Source: an uncultured Leptolyngbyaceae cyanobacterium (GTDB lineage Bacteria > Cyanobacteriota > Cyanobacteriia > Leptolyngbyales > Leptolyngbyaceae). Taken from it: a stretch of DNA of 64,000 nucleotides. How positions within the stretch are numbered: position 1 is the first letter of the stretch; every line of letters starts with the position of its first letter. Below are positions 55,330-64,000 of the stretch, in pieces. The position numbers and the translations under genes were made by a program. The notes under the pieces were generated by a model. It was not told the DNA's origin. It worked only from the letters and a program-made list of their open reading frames with translations, and did not search any database. The stretch covers positions 17,986 through 81,985 of the forward strand of contig CALIDI010000001.1 of the NCBI GenBank assembly GCA_938023035.1, read 5' to 3'.

Positions 55330-55512
55330 TTAGTCAATCACCTTTTTGATTTCATCCTTCACATCTTCAGCCGTGTGGCGAACCTTTGCTTCAGTTTGCT
55401 TAGCCCGACCTTCGGCTTGATCTTTTGGATCGCCAGAAATTTCGCCAACTGCTTCTTGAATCTTGCCTTCGATATTCTTGGCCGTCGCTTTAATTCGATC
55501 TTCGATACTCAT
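55330..55512 (-). CDS. CsbD-family stress protein
   Basis: A 60-residue CsbD-like protein: MSIEDRIKATAKNIEGKIQE followed by AVGEISGDPKDQAEGRAKQ, the family signature. Such small hydrophilic proteins are general-stress products in many bacteria; the molecular role is unknown. The start ATG follows GAGGACAAATT, giving a ribosome site. Confidence 0.92.
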   Translation of the reverse strand: MSIEDRIKATAKNIEGKIQEAVGEISGDPKDQAEGRAKQTEAKVRHTAEDVKDEIKKVID

Positions 55513-55947
55513 AATTTGTCCTCGTTTCTAACTCGACTTGAACATTTACACTTTATCGTCTAGTATTTTCAACGCCATCTTTCTTGAGTTAAGGTCTCTC
55601 TCTACCAAAAGATAGGGATCTCGGATTCACTTAACCTGAAGGAATCGTCTCAAATCTCTATCCTCTCTTCTCTTTCCTCATTGCGGGTAAGGGCTAAAGC
55701 GGATAGTATGGCAAAGGGTTTTCAGTATTTTCAAAAATTCTAGAGAACCCGATCCAATTCGGTTTCAAGCTTTTTTCTGCTCCTTTGGGTGCCGCTGTGT
55801 GAGTTCTCCAGAATCGGTTATTTGTAGGCCCCCTTGTAAAGATGAGGGCCGTGTTTTTGATGGCGACGGCGAGTCAGAAAGCTTACCCAACGTTGGCGGT
55901 TGAGTATTGGGTTTTGGTTTTAGTTTTCTGGTCAAAGCTAGGATGCA
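55513..55947. other. Gene-free stretch with a family 3 repeat
   Basis: About 430 bases with no gene; one copy of the family 3 repeat and otherwise T-rich sequence. Confidence 0.45.
55667..55735. repeat. Family 3 short repeat, copy 2
   Basis: CTCTTTCCTCATTGCGGGTA and the following AGGGCTAAAGCGGAT and TTTTCAGTATTTTCA correspond to the copy at 34207-34275 with scattered substitutions. Confidence 0.65.
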
Positions 55948-56850
55948 CTAGCGCACAACCGCTTTACGCACGGCAAAGAGGCTGCCGAGTAACCCAACAG
56001 CCCCGCCAAAACCTAACAGAATCAGGGGTAGCAGGTTCTGCTGAGAGGGTGTCAACTGCAACCCATTGATTAAAAACTGAACAAATTCCGGTTGTTGGCT
56101 GATCAGGTTTTTGAGAAACTGTTGCATGCTCAGGATAAACCCCCAGGCGATCGCGGCACCGACACTGCCAAAGATCACACCCTGCATAATGAAGGGCAAA
56201 TAAATCCCCAGGGCGGTGGCCCCCACCAGTTGCAATACTTCAATTTCGCGACGACGCGCCATCACAATGAGGCGAATAGTTGTGGTAATCACGGCGATCG
56301 CCGTCAAGGTCAGCAAGCTAGTCACCGCCATGCTAAAGCTATTCAAGCCCCAATTTAATTGGGCCAAGCGCTGCACCACTTCATCGGCATAACGAATCTC
56401 ATCCACACCGTTGAGATGACTCAGCTTGCGCGTCAGCGCCGGAACCTGCTGAGCCGTTTTAGCTTTGACCTTTAACTCATCCGTCAGGGGGTTGCCCTCC
56501 AGTTGGCGGGTTGCCTCCGCCATTTCAGAAACCCCCAATTCCTTTACCAATTTGGCCCAGGCTGTTTCCTTAGTAATGACCTGAACCTCATTTACTTCTG
56601 GCATCTGGGCCACGACTGGTTTTAGATCGGCCCCCTGCACCCCTGTCTCTAAAAAAACAGCAACCTCGAGCTGGCTACCAAAGCGATTTAGTAGACTTTC
56701 CAATTGCCAGGAGGTTTGGAGATAAACCCCGAATAAAAAAAGCAACACGGTAACGGTGCTGACAGCGGCCCAATTCATCCAGCCACCCCGACGAATGCCC
56801 CGTAATGTTTCCCTTACCAGGTATTCTAAATTGGCCAGTGATCGTTCCAT
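55948..56850 (-). CDS. ftsX: Cell-division permease-like protein FtsX
   Basis: FtsX, with the ATPase FtsE, transmits ATP hydrolysis across the membrane to activate cell-wall hydrolases at division. The 300 residues give the family layout: an N-terminal helix (AVSTVTVLLFLFGVYLQTSW), an extracytoplasmic loop (QLEVAVFLETGVQGADLKPV) and three C-terminal helices (from VTSLLTLTAIAVITTTIRLI), with the REIEVLQLVGAT cytoplasmic loop. The start is set at MERSLANLEYLVRETLRG; an ATG eight codons upstream is an alternative. No ftsE is adjacent. Confidence 0.9.
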   Translation of the reverse strand: MERSLANLEYLVRETLRGIRRGGWMNWAAVSTVTVLLFLFGVYLQTSWQLESLLNRFGSQLEVAVFLETGVQGADLKPVVAQMPEVNEVQVITKETAWAKLVKELGVSEMAEATRQLEGNPLTDELKVKAKTAQQVPALTRKLSHLNGVDEIRYADEVVQRLAQLNWGLNSFSMAVTSLLTLTAIAVITTTIRLIVMARRREIEVLQLVGATALGIYLPFIMQGVIFGSVGAAIAWGFILSMQQFLKNLISQQPEFVQFLINGLQLTPSQQNLLPLILLGFGGAVGLLGSLFAVRKAVVR

Positions 56851-56950
56851 AGCTGCTTTAATTTTGAATTCCATCTGTGCGGCTTAAGTTAAGCCGATAA
56901 ACGCCAATTCGTCAAGATTTTTTGTGGAGTTTAACAATGTAGAGAGGGTT

Positions 56951-57095
56951 GCATGTCACTTTTGCCCTCCCCCCTTTTCTGGTATGCCCGGATTGCTCTA
57001 ATCCCTCTCCCTATTTGGGAGCAGGCCTTTTAGATGGCTCATCCCCCAACCTGGGAGAAGGGGCTGGGGGATGAGGGCCTGCAAAGGTGACATGC
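56951..57095. repeat. Family 1 miniature inverted-repeat element, copy D
   Basis: The left end GCATGTCACTTTTGCCCTC and right end GAGGGCCTGCAAAGGTGACA, then TGC, form a near-perfect terminal inverted repeat. The core shares a stretch of about 30 bases with copy B. It lies between ftsX and devC. Confidence 0.88.
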
Positions 57096-57150
57096 TCTCT
57101 GTAGAGATTGTTTGGTTACCTAAACACGACCAATAGCCGCTAATTAGAAT

Positions 57151-58311
57151 CTAAAAGATATCAGCGGGGTCAGCGTCTTGTACTTTGCGAACCGCGATCG
57201 CCCCCGAAATCACACACATCACAACCGCCAGGAAAAATACCAGAGTTGCCCGCTCAAAGGTCATGGCGATCGGTAAAGCCGTAGCATTGCGGGTCATGTT
57301 GTAAAGACCCAGAGAAAGGAAAAAACCAGGAATATACCCTAGAAAAGAGAGAATCAGCGCCTCCTGAAATACGACCGATAATAAATAGGTACTTTTATAC
57401 CCCATCGCTTTGAGCGTGGCATATTCTGCCAGGTGATCGGTCACATCGGTATAGAGGATTTGGTAAACAATGACGGTACCTACAACAAAACCAATCGCTG
57501 TACCCAGGCCAAAAATAAAACCGATGGCAGTGCTACTTTTCCAATAGTTTTGTTCAAAAGCAATCAATTCTTCTTTCGATAAAATACGGACATCTTCTGT
57601 TTGGTTTTGGATATCCCGGCGCATCGCCTGCAAAATGGCCTCTCGATTGGCACCGGGCTTGAGTTTCACCAAACCTATATCAATTAGGCCTCGACTCCGC
57701 CGGTCAAAGATCCGCAAAAAATTCAAATCGCTGGTCACTAGGTTGCCATCGGCCCCAAAGGAGGCTCCCATTGTCAATAAACCACCTACTGTGACCTTGC
57801 GTCTGCCCACTTCAGTACTCACGACCTGCCCAGAGCGAAATAGCTCTGGGATTGGCCCAAACTCTGCCCGCGATGCATCGTCAAATAGCACCACATCTGG
57901 CAGCCGAATTTGAGCCAGATTTTGGACAACGCCAGGAATATCAAAAACTGGGTCTTCTGGACTGATACCCACCACCAGAATAGCTCGAGTACTGCGATTT
58001 TCAGGGTTTTTCCACAGAGCAAAGTCCAGGTAAATTGGGCTGATGGTCTCCACTCCCTCATATCCCAGGGCCTGATAGAGCCGCCGTTGCGAAAAACTGC
58101 GCATTGCAATCAGTGCCGTTGATTGGGGGCTAATCAGAAAAATGTCACCCTGAAAGGTTTGGTGCAATCGCACCGCACTATCAAACAGTGCGTCCCGAAA
58201 CCCCAGTTGAATGAACATCAAAATTACGGCAAATCCGATCCCTGCCAGTGCGACTAACAACCGGATGGTTTCACGCTTCAGTTGCAACCAGGCAAGGGGA
58301 ATGGCAAACAT
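57151..58311 (-). CDS. devC: DevC-type ABC exporter permease
   Basis: A permease of the DevBCA exporter family, which in filamentous cyanobacteria can export glycolipids; here the substrate is unknown. The 386 residues show an N-terminal helix (LLVALAGIGFAVILMFIQLG), a large extracytoplasmic domain and three C-terminal helices (AIGFIFGLGTAIGFVVGTVI and onward), with the family segment DVTDHLAEYATLKAMGYKS. The start is set at the ATG giving MFAIPLAWLQLKRE; a TTG ten codons upstream is less likely. Its partner devB lies 76 bases upstream, but no devA ATPase is present. Confidence 0.9.
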   Translation of the reverse strand: MFAIPLAWLQLKRETIRLLVALAGIGFAVILMFIQLGFRDALFDSAVRLHQTFQGDIFLISPQSTALIAMRSFSQRRLYQALGYEGVETISPIYLDFALWKNPENRSTRAILVVGISPEDPVFDIPGVVQNLAQIRLPDVVLFDDASRAEFGPIPELFRSGQVVSTEVGRRKVTVGGLLTMGASFGADGNLVTSDLNFLRIFDRRSRGLIDIGLVKLKPGANREAILQAMRRDIQNQTEDVRILSKEELIAFEQNYWKSSTAIGFIFGLGTAIGFVVGTVIVYQILYTDVTDHLAEYATLKAMGYKSTYLLSVVFQEALILSFLGYIPGFFLSLGLYNMTRNATALPIAMTFERATLVFFLAVVMCVISGAIAVRKVQDADPADIF

Positions 58312-58387
58312 GGGCAAGGGTTGAGCCAGAATGAGGGGCAATCAGAATTCTCAGAAAGCATGGTTTAACGGGTTTGCGTGGGGCCGC

Positions 58388-59710
58388 TTATCGATCAGGT
58401 ATTAGAGGCCTGGGGCGCTCTAAATAAGGGGAGTCTGGCAACGGCGATGACGACTCTGGCACCACCCCCTGACCAGATGGGGTGATGGTTGGCACGGGTG
58501 ATGCTTGGGGGAGGGGTTGCAAGGGGGCGTCTGGGTCAATTTCAACCCGCACCTGTAAATTGGTCAACCCCTCTATTTTTTGGCTATCCTCTAGCCGTAC
58601 CTTGACCTCTACCACCCGAACATCAGTGTCAGCGGCTGGATCGGTATTGAGGACATCATTTTTATCAATTTTTTGCCCAATTTGAGCCACCACACCCCCA
58701 ATTTCTCCCGCAAAGGCGGGGCTACTCACTTTGGCCCGCTGGCCTAGTTTGACGCGGCCAATGTCGGTTTCATAGACCTCGGCAACTGCGTACATTTGGC
58801 TGGTGCGACCGACTTCAGCAATACCATTTGGGCCGACCTGTTCCCCTGGATAGGCATGGATTTTAATGACTTTACCATCGATCGGCGATCGCACCGCTGC
58901 CGTTTCGAGATCGGCTTTGGCTTTCTCAAAATTCGCTAGAGCGACTTGCAGTGCGGCTTCTGCCTTTTGTACATCAATAGGGCGCACACTTTCAAGGCTG
59001 GCCTTTTGAGCCTGGGCCTGCTGAAACTCGCGCACGGCCTGTTCTTGGTTGCGCCCAGCCTGATCGCGTAAGCGTGTCGCCTGTTCTAGAGCACTCAATG
59101 CCGTTCGGACGATGAGCTGACGTTGATCTAGTTCTGACTCTGAAATGGCTCCTTCTTTGGCAAGCTTTTCGTAGCGGGCATACTCACTTTTTGCATTCTC
59201 AAACTCGGCATTTCGCCGATCTACTTCTGCCTGCGCGGCTGCCACCTGGGCCTCTCGACTGCGCACCTGCTCTAGCCGGGCTTGAATCACTGAAGCTTGG
59301 GCTGCAACATCTGCTTGTTTGGCCCCTGTACGGGCTTGATTCACCTGTACCTGGGCTTCTTGAACCTTGGCCTCGGCCTCTAAGGCGGTGGCTAAGAGGC
59401 GATCGCGGGTATCCATCACGGCAATCACCTGCCCCGCCTTGACGGTTTCACCCTCCCGTACCAACAGTTGCACAACCCGGGCTGTCCCTAAAGTCGAAGG
59501 GGCCGCAATTTTGAGCAGTCGCCCCTCTGGTTCGAGGCGGCCTAAGGCTGTAACCGTTCTCCCCATAGATGTTGCCACAACGCCACCTGAGCCAGAATTA
59601 GAGTGTCGAGGTGACTCAGGTGGACGCAGCACCAAATAAATTCCCAGGGCCGCTGCACCCAGCCCCAAAGCAACCAGTGCGGAAATAACTTTTCCAGGAG
59701 ACTTTAACAA
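58388..59710 (-). CDS. devB: DevB-type membrane fusion protein
   Basis: The periplasmic adaptor of a DevBCA-like exporter. The 440 residues contain one N-terminal anchor (KVISALVALGLGAAALGIYL), a biotinyl-lipoyl-like part (VVQLLVREGETVKAGQVIAV), a long coiled coil (about 110-260, rich in AQ and E repeats), the second half-motif AAVRSPIDGKVIKIHAYPGE and a beta-barrel domain. The Pro-rich tail is typical of MFP ends. First gene of a devB-devC pair. Confidence 0.92.
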   Translation of the reverse strand: MLKSPGKVISALVALGLGAAALGIYLVLRPPESPRHSNSGSGGVVATSMGRTVTALGRLEPEGRLLKIAAPSTLGTARVVQLLVREGETVKAGQVIAVMDTRDRLLATALEAEAKVQEAQVQVNQARTGAKQADVAAQASVIQARLEQVRSREAQVAAAQAEVDRRNAEFENAKSEYARYEKLAKEGAISESELDQRQLIVRTALSALEQATRLRDQAGRNQEQAVREFQQAQAQKASLESVRPIDVQKAEAALQVALANFEKAKADLETAAVRSPIDGKVIKIHAYPGEQVGPNGIAEVGRTSQMYAVAEVYETDIGRVKLGQRAKVSSPAFAGEIGGVVAQIGQKIDKNDVLNTDPAADTDVRVVEVKVRLEDSQKIEGLTNLQVRVEIDPDAPLQPLPQASPVPTITPSGQGVVPESSSPLPDSPYLERPRPLIPDR

Positions 59711-59846
59711 GGTTCTTTACCTCAGGAGGGCAGCTCAGTGATCTTATGGCTCATGCCGCGCTCATTCAAACCCTCTAATCAGGATTTACTGTTCAGGATT
59801 TACTGTGTAACGCCCGTAGCCTGGCATGTTGCCAGGGAGCTTTGCC

Positions 59847-61100
59847 CTAACCACGCCACTTCTTAAAGGCCAAGGTGACGTTATGTCCACCAAACCCAAA
59901 GGAGTTGGAGAGAGCCACTTCAACCGTCATTGCGCGGCTTTGATTGGGAATGTAGTCTAGGTCGCAATTGGGGTCAGGGTTTTGCAAGTTAATCGTGGGT
60001 GGGGCCTTGTCATTCGCCACGGCCATAACGGCTGCAACGGCCTCAATTCCTCCGGAACCACCGAGTAAATGACCTGTCATGGACTTAGTTGAGCTGATAG
60101 CCACCTGATAAGCACTGGCTCCCAAGGCTTTTTTAATCGCGGCTGTTTCAGTAGAGTCGTTGGCGGGGGTGCTGGTGCCATGGGCGTTGATATAGCTGAC
60201 CTGCTCTGGCATGAGGGCCGCATCTTTTAAGGCTAAAGAAATTGCCCGGGCCGCACCTTCTCCTCCCGGTACAGGGGAAGTGATGTGATAAGCATCGCAG
60301 GTCATGCCGTAACCCACAATTTCGGCGTAGATTCGGGCACCCCGGCTAAGTGCATGTTCGAGTGCTTCCAAAACCAAAATGCCACAGCCTTCTCCCATCA
60401 CAAAACCGTCGCGATCGCGATCAAAGGGGCGGCTCGCATGAGTAGGGTCATCATTTCGGGTTGAAAGCGCTTTACAGGCACAGAAACCAGCAAAAGAAAG
60501 GGGAGTAACTGCCGCCTCGGTACCACCGCAAATCATCGCCTGGGCGTAGCCCCGCTGAATCAAACGAAAGGCATCCCCAATCGCGTTAGACCCAGCCGCG
60601 CAAGCGGTTACTGAGCAGGAGTTTGGGCCTTTCGCACCTGTATGAATTGCCGTTAACCCAGCGGCCATGTTAGCAATCATCATTGGAATCATAAAAGGGC
60701 TACAACGGTCTGGCCCTTTCGTCAAATAAATTTCCTGCTGTTCTTCCAGCACCTTTAAGCCGCCAATGCCTGTACCAATTAACACGCCCACTTGCTCAGC
60801 GTTCAAGTCAGTAATTGTCAACTGGGCATCGGCTAGAGCCTGCTTGCTGGCCGATACGGCAAACTGAGAGAAGCGATCCATACGCTTGGCTTCTTTTCGA
60901 TCTAGGTAAGTCAGCGGGTCAAACCCCTTCACCTCACCAGCAAAGCGACACTCATGCCGGGATGCATCAAACAGGGTAATGGGAGCAATGCCGTTCCGCC
61001 CACTGAGTAAACCCTCCCAGTAATCTGTCAGGGTATTTCCAAGGGGGGTAATCGCACCTAGCCCTGTTACAACAACGCGCTTAAGATCAGCCTGTGCCAT
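59847..61100 (-). CDS. fabF: 3-oxoacyl-[acyl-carrier-protein] synthase II
   Basis: FabF condenses malonyl-ACP with acyl-ACP in type II fatty-acid elongation. The 417 residues carry the catalytic triad: the nucleophilic cysteine in [14 protein letters not shown] (C167), and the histidines of [15 protein letters not shown] and [12 protein letters not shown]. The oxyanion region and the C-terminal [14 protein letters not shown] are intact. The start is the ATG giving [15 protein letters not shown]. It follows acpP in the same direction with a 165-base gap; the pair is a common fatty-acid operon. Confidence 0.97.
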   Translation of the reverse strand: MAQADLKRVVVTGLGAITPLGNTLTDYWEGLLSGRNGIAPITLFDASRHECRFAGEVKGFDPLTYLDRKEAKRMDRFSQFAVSASKQALADAQLTITDLNAEQVGVLIGTGIGGLKVLEEQQEIYLTKGPDRCSPFMIPMMIANMAAGLTAIHTGAKGPNSCSVTACAAGSNAIGDAFRLIQRGYAQAMICGGTEAAVTPLSFAGFCACKALSTRNDDPTHASRPFDRDRDGFVMGEGCGILVLEALEHALSRGARIYAEIVGYGMTCDAYHITSPVPGGEGAARAISLALKDAALMPEQVSYINAHGTSTPANDSTETAAIKKALGASAYQVAISSTKSMTGHLLGGSGGIEAVAAVMAVANDKAPPTINLQNPDPNCDLDYIPNQSRAMTVEVALSNSFGFGGHNVTLAFKKWRG

Positions 61101-61266
61101 GATTTGTTAAATATGCAAGGAATGAATGCCCCCGTATTCTCAATAAAACTAGGAGCAAAACAGATTCTAATAAAACATAGGAGCAAAACTACGTCAGGGT
61201 GAGCTGTGAGCGAAGCGACCGCAGGGCAGTCTGCCCACAACCCAATCCTGATACGTTGCACCGACT

Positions 61267-61518
61267 TTAGGCCGAGGCTTTTAGCTGATCGGTGATGTAG
61301 TCAACAGCCGCTTGCACGGTGGCAATGTTCTCAGCGGCCTCATCGGGAATTTCAATGTCAAATTCCTCTTCTAGGGCCATAACAAGCTCTACGGTGTCTA
61401 AGGAGTCAGCACCTAAGTCATTCGCAAAACTGGCTTCAGGAACAACCTGGCCACCATCAACGCCAAGCTGTTCGGCCACGATTCCTTTTACTTTGTCAAA
61501 AATCTCGGATTCGGTCAT
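61267..61518 (-). CDS. acpP: Acyl carrier protein
   Basis: AcpP carries the growing acyl chain on a phosphopantetheine arm. The 83-residue acidic protein has the attachment serine S39 in [13 protein letters not shown], followed by the typical helices ([20 protein letters not shown]). The start is the ATG after GGGAG with a short spacer; an upstream ATG would add four residues. It heads the acpP-fabF unit. Confidence 0.97.
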   Translation of the reverse strand: MTESEIFDKVKGIVAEQLGVDGGQVVPEASFANDLGADSLDTVELVMALEEEFDIEIPDEAAENIATVQAAVDYITDQLKASA

Positions 61519-61841
61519 AAGCTCCCTCATGGATGCAACGAAAAGCTGAAGTGCCCGGATACTCGCCTCAGAGTTAAAGCATCCCCTCTTCTGTAGAGTT
61601 TAGCTTTGCTAGCAGGTATACCTTTTTGAGCATTATCACATCTTACTTGAAAGCGCGATCGCTCGAACCAGTTATGGGTGCTTTCCTAACTGGAATTCTC
61701 TGCTTTCCCAAGCCCTTTGGTTTAAGCCTCTAGTTAGATTGCAAAGTGTAACGGCTTTGCCCCATGGCCAAGTCAGGAGGAACGCTAAACCGTAGAATAA
61801 TCTGATGGCTGAAACCCAGATGTATTCAGGCTTTGAGAGAA
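61519..61841. other. Divergent promoter region of acpP and menA
   Basis: About 320 bases separate the divergent acpP and menA genes and hold both promoters. No additional gene is seen. Confidence 0.45.
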
Positions 61842-62753
61842 ATGACGACAGAATCCCTGCCAACGCCCACTCCACCTCCTAAAACTCAGAAACTCTGGCT
61901 AGCCGCGATCAAGCTGCCCATGTACAGTGTGGCCCTGATGCCAATTTGGGTGGGGAGCGCGATCGCCTATGCCATGACGGGGCAATTGCATCTGCCGACA
62001 TTTTTCACCTTTCTGGGGGCAGCAGTGCTGATTCTTGTCTGGGAAAACCTCAGCAATGATGTGTTTGATGCTGATACAGGGGTGGATGTCAATAAACATC
62101 ACTCTCTGGTCAATTTAACTGGCAAGAAGGGCTTGATTTTCTGGCTCAGCAATCTTTGTTTATTGGCCGGACTGTTAGGGGTCGCAGCGATCGCCTTGGG
62201 ACAGCAGGATGGCACGGTGATTGGGCTAGTTCTGCTATCCTGCGGGCTAGGTTATCTTTACCAGGGGCCACCGTTTCGTCTGGGCTATCGGGGTTTAGGC
62301 GAGATTCTCTGTTTCTTTGCTTTTGGGCCATTGGCGGTATCGGCTGCTTACTACAGTCAAACCCGGCAGTGGTCGGAAGTTGCCCTGTGCGCTTCGATTA
62401 TTGTGGGCATTGCCACTAGTCTGATTTTATTTTGTTCTCACTTTCACCAGGTAAAGGATGACGCTGCTGTCGGCAAGCGATCGCCTATCGTGCGGTTAGG
62501 CACTCAACGGGCGGCCAACCTGTTGCCGTGGGGGTGCGGTAGTCTTTATGGGTTAACTCTACTGGCCGTCGTGCTCGGCTTATTCCCAAAGGGCACCTTA
62601 CTACTTTGTTTGAGCCTGCCGTTTGCGCTCAAACTTTGCCGTCATGTAGGGCAGAACCATCACTTGCCCCATCGGGTCTTTAACTGTAAATTTACCGCCG
62701 TCAGCCTACATTTCTGGAGCGGTCTCTTGTTGGGATTGGGTTTCTTTCTATAG
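61842..62753 (+). CDS. menA: 1,4-dihydroxy-2-naphthoate phytyltransferase
   Basis: MenA attaches the phytyl chain to 1,4-dihydroxy-2-naphthoate in phylloquinone (vitamin K1) synthesis, giving the precursor of the photosystem I secondary acceptor. The 303 residues form an UbiA-type membrane prenyltransferase with about eight or nine helices. The prenyl-diphosphate motif is NLSNDVFDADTGVDVNKH; the second acidic motif is in QVKDDAAVGKRSPIVRLG. The start is the ATG giving MTTESLPTPTPPPK, preceded by GAGAGAA; a TTG three codons upstream is possible. Confidence 0.94.
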   Translation: MTTESLPTPTPPPKTQKLWLAAIKLPMYSVALMPIWVGSAIAYAMTGQLHLPTFFTFLGAAVLILVWENLSNDVFDADTGVDVNKHHSLVNLTGKKGLIFWLSNLCLLAGLLGVAAIALGQQDGTVIGLVLLSCGLGYLYQGPPFRLGYRGLGEILCFFAFGPLAVSAAYYSQTRQWSEVALCASIIVGIATSLILFCSHFHQVKDDAAVGKRSPIVRLGTQRAANLLPWGCGSLYGLTLLAVVLGLFPKGTLLLCLSLPFALKLCRHVGQNHHLPHRVFNCKFTAVSLHFWSGLLLGLGFFL

Positions 62754-63111
62754 TCGCACTAGCGAGTTGTTGGACTTGTGCATAGAACCGCTTTAGAGCA
62801 GCCTCAAACTGCCGACAGGCCTAAGCAATATCATCGTTAAGCGCGCACATATAAGCCTGGGCGGCTAACCTTAACGACTTGAGCAGTTCATGGCGTCAAA
62901 CTACTTGACCAATTGAACGAATGTCCTAAAGCCGCATCGCACGAAAAGAGCTACCACAGTCCACCCAGCGCGCAACCTCAAACCTCGTGAGCGGGCGGGT
63001 AAAGCCGCCTAGCAGAAAAAGGGCTACTGCTGTCGTCAGAGAGCGGATTAGGCTTAGCGATGTTATGCGGCGTGATGAGTCAAAGTCCAGCTGAGAGAAT
63101 CTGCCGCGTTC
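62754..63111. other. Gene-free stretch between convergent genes
   Basis: About 360 bases with higher GC content near 62930-63020. No gene, RNA or repeat of the described families was recognised. Confidence 0.4.
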
Positions 63112-64000
63112 TTATCCACCACCAAATAGCTTGTAATAGCCAAGCTTACGGACAGTAGACTTCAGACGTTGCTCCAATGCGTACATTTGGGGCGTCAGTT
63201 CTTCAAAGGGCAAAATTTGAGAGGGCTGATCTAGTTCATGACTAACTACATCCAGAATTCCTGCTCGCTGGGCATCTGGCAACCACCACTTCGCCTCACC
63301 CCCTGCATGAAAACACTTAACCGCCGTGAGGTTCTCACGCTTGAGCAGATTGACACCTGAAACTCCTAGCTTTAACATCACGCGCTTTGGCTGGCTGCGC
63401 TCCCAACACCGCCATTGACGGGGATTGAGATAACCCCCTCCAATTCTCATTGCGATCGCTGCCCAAACAATGGCTTCAACATGCATCTTCCTGGGCATTG
63501 AAGCTCCACCCAACTGGCCAAGCAGCCAATCAAACCACTCTAGATCGATCGGTGGGCGAAAATGGGCAACTCCAATATCCACATGGTGCGCCAGAGGAAT
63601 ACCAGCGTTAATCGCCATCCAAACACACTCAGGTGGAAACAGGCAATTAGGCTTTTGCCACATTAACAGAACCCCATTTTTTAGGGTTGGCTCAAACTTA
63701 AACCTATTAGGAAAGTACAAATCAGGGTCAAGAATGATAACCTCTTCTCCATCTTTTGAAAGTAACAAGGGGTCTGTTAGCTTTCGCCAACAGGGATGCC
63801 CTTGTCGAAAGGCAAGCAAGTTATCATAACCTCTAAATTCCTCGTCAGCAACTTGCCCAATCTCATCTCTATCAAACACTAACCATTTATGGTTCTGAGG
63901 ATTATCAATACTAATAATTTCGTTTAATAAAATCTGCTTATCTTCGCTGGAATCTGTAATCAACTGAAGACAAATCGGTTCTAATAAATTTTTAAATAAA
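63112..64000 (-). CDS. Glycosyltransferase-like hypothetical protein, 5' end outside the window
   Basis: The frame is open to the window edge (visible N-terminal part FKNLLEPICLQLITDSSEDK), so the start lies beyond it; about 296 residues are visible. VIILDPDLYFPNRF resembles the DXD motif of a GT-A glycosyltransferase, preceded by a region with KWLVFDRDEIGQ, and DIGVAHFRPPIDLEWFDW follows. The C-terminal half is rich in Trp and basic residues. A role in polysaccharide or glycan synthesis is plausible but the family was not recognised. Confidence 0.6.
   Translation of the reverse strand, partial: LFKNLLEPICLQLITDSSEDKQILLNEIISIDNPQNHKWLVFDRDEIGQVADEEFRGYDNLLAFRQGHPCWRKLTDPLLLSKDGEEVIILDPDLYFPNRFKFEPTLKNGVLLMWQKPNCLFPPECVWMAINAGIPLAHHVDIGVAHFRPPIDLEWFDWLLGQLGGASMPRKMHVEAIVWAAIAMRIGGGYLNPRQWRCWERSQPKRVMLKLGVSGVNLLKRENLTAVKCFHAGGEAKWWLPDAQRAGILDVVSHELDQPSQILPFEELTPQMYALEQRLKSTVRKLGYYKLFGGG

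Noticed and set aside
59820..59836. Hairpin CCTGGCA / TGCCAGG downstream of fabF
   Set aside because: There is no T tract on the minus strand after it, so a terminator is not supported.
1..64000. CRISPR arrays, IS transposases, prophage genes, rRNA, tmRNA
   Set aside because: No regular spaced repeats, transposase motifs or conserved RNA signatures were seen on either strand.

Overview
The window is cyanobacterial chromosome of ordinary genic density. Evidence is the abundance of the HIP1 palindrome GCGATCGC and the gene content: orange carotenoid protein (OCP) with its recovery protein (FRP), a flavodiiron protein of the Flv1 type, MenA phytyltransferase, a DevB/DevC-type exporter, a cyanobacterial RRM protein, DUF4079, DUF928/CHASE2 and DUF4278 families. 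The genus cannot be fixed from the sequence. No IS transposase, prophage or CRISPR array was seen.

Layout. 0-8 kb: the 3' part of a GAF-histidine kinase, murG, a secreted protein, a decayed gene (22-bp tandem duplication plus a nonsense codon) and a mannose-1-phosphate guanylyltransferase/phosphomannomutase-like fusion. 8-18 kb: small hypotheticals, a methyltransferase, DUF4079 protein, ComEC, tRNA-Ser(CGA), hemB, an SSB-like protein, a 1.3-kb gene-free stretch and an FHA protein. 18.6-22.2 kb: a phnD-phnC-phnE-phnE phosphonate/phosphite transporter behind a Pho-box-like array. 22.5-31.4 kb: a TPR protein, tpiA, a GHL10-like secreted protein, a group 2 sigma factor and priA. 31.4-32.9 kb: frp and ocp. 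33-46 kb: small secreted proteins, two DUF4278 paralogues, a DUF429 protein, arsH-arsR, an RRM protein, squalene-hopene cyclase, a frameshifted lipoprotein, a DUF4230 protein and flv1. 46.4-54.7 kb: the most unusual region. 55-64 kb: csbD, ftsX, devC-devB without devA, fabF-acpP, menA and an edge-truncated glycosyltransferase-like gene.

The region at 46.4-53.7 kb is a minus-strand run of five genes: a CHASE2 receptor-like membrane protein with a long acidic tail carrying repeated short motifs, a MinD/ParA-like ATPase, a winged-helix protein, a DUF4255 protein (related to the tail terminator of contractile injection systems) and a two-domain AAA+ ATPase (related to the AAA protein of the same systems). 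No sheath, tube or baseplate genes are present. It may be an uncoupled assembly or positioning module of a contractile injection system, or a new system built from its parts.

The intergenic DNA carries at least two families of short (about 105-180 bp) repeats with terminal inverted repeats and no coding capacity, resembling non-autonomous miniature transposable elements, plus a third, less well-defined shared repeat. All functions are assigned by reading motifs; no database search was run.
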